A stretch of 5,873 nucleotides of DNA, taken from contig CAMCJC010000180.1 in NCBI GenBank assembly GCA_945875065.1, forward strand, positions 1-5,873. The letters run 5' to 3'. Under the pieces are notes generated by a model that worked only from the letters and a program-made list of their open reading frames with translations, had not been told where the DNA came from and made no database searches. The first letter of the stretch is position 1. Every line of letters begins with the position of its first letter. Shown piece by piece: positions 5,608-5,873 of the stretch. Both the position numbers and the translations under genes were made by a program. The stretch comes from an uncultured Propionibacteriaceae bacterium. GTDB taxonomy: Bacteria; Actinomycetota; Actinomycetes; Propionibacteriales; Propionibacteriaceae.

Positions 5608-5873
5608 TGCGACGCCTCGGGTTCCGCGGCCGCCTATTGGCGGGGATCGCGGCTGTCCTCATCGTCGGTGGGGCGGTGCTGCTGCTGGTGCAGTACATCG
5701 TCCTTCAACACCTGTTATCCAGCGCTTCGTCGGCTCTCATCCGCGACATCGGGCAAGCCCCCTCGCAGGGCGTGGGCGAGTTGACTGGGCAACGCTGGCT
5801 CACCGACTCGCAGAACCTGCCGGGCATCCTCGCCCAAGTGCAGCTCCTGGCCGGGGGGCTGCTGGTGGCTTTC
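5604..5873 (+). CDS. Membrane sensor histidine kinase, N-terminal fragment (cut by window edge)
   Basis: The first 90 residues are in the window and the frame is still open at its end. A basic start (MMRRLGFRGR) is followed by a strongly hydrophobic helix at about 11-34. A short, mostly polar stretch of about 37 residues (35-71) would face outward. A second hydrophobic segment begins near 73 (LPGILAQVQLLAGGLLVAF). This TM-loop-TM start, directly after an OmpR-type regulator and overlapping it by ATGA, is typical of the paired kinase. HAMP, HisKA and ATPase domains would lie beyond the window, so the kinase identity rests on context. The sensor loop is too short for a classical periplasmic fold, so the signal may come from the membrane or a partner protein. 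An ATG at 5607 gives an alternative start one residue later. No clear Shine-Dalgarno is seen, consistent with translational coupling. Residue 38 is a rare TTA leucine codon. Confidence 0.8.
   Translation, partial: MMRRLGFRGRLLAGIAAVLIVGGAVLLLVQYIVLQHLLSSASSALIRDIGQAPSQGVGELTGQRWLTDSQNLPGILAQVQLLAGGLLVAF

Overview
High-GC window with strong G/C third-position bias, Shine-Dalgarno leaders and ATGA stop/start overlaps. The protein types (UvrA paralogue, AHSA1-like protein, universal stress protein, OmpR-type two-component pair) suggest an actinobacterium. Leucine CTA codons are fairly common and TTA occurs once in a gene, which fits a Mycobacteriales-like genome better than Streptomyces. This assignment is inference; no rRNA or other taxonomic marker is present. 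Every gene is on the + strand and coding density is about 95%.

Region 1 (1-2448): a short AT-richer leader, then a 782-residue UvrA paralogue. It keeps both ABC ATPase modules but lacks the UvrB-binding domain and half of the first zinc site. This is the architecture of UvrA2/DrrC-type proteins linked to DNA-damage tolerance and drug self-resistance.

Region 2 (2449-2576): a 128-base intergenic stretch, the main control region of the window. It holds a G/C-tract inverted repeat resembling operators of the CsoR/RcnR family of metal or sulfur sensors, a weak promoter candidate, a DosR-like half-site and a strong ribosome binding site.

Region 3 (2577 to the window end): five tightly packed co-directional genes that look like one operon. 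In order they encode an AHSA1-type SRPBCC protein, a 12-helix MFS transporter with SLC45/sucrose-transporter signatures, a single-domain universal stress protein with a degenerate ATP loop, an OmpR/PhoB-type response regulator, and the N-terminus of a membrane sensor kinase cut by the window edge. Three junctions are translationally tight: ATGA overlaps at 3056-3059 and 5604-5607, and a 9-base gap at 4406-4414 where the Shine-Dalgarno overlaps the preceding stop codon. The response regulator lies 29 bases after the stress-protein gene.

Working picture (inference): an envelope or metal/redox signal, sensed by the kinase and possibly by a CsoR-family repressor, controls a transport and stress module (lipid- or small-molecule-binding protein, transporter, Usp). 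The UvrA paralogue upstream may be a separate transcription unit. No mobile element, CRISPR array, tRNA or rRNA was seen.
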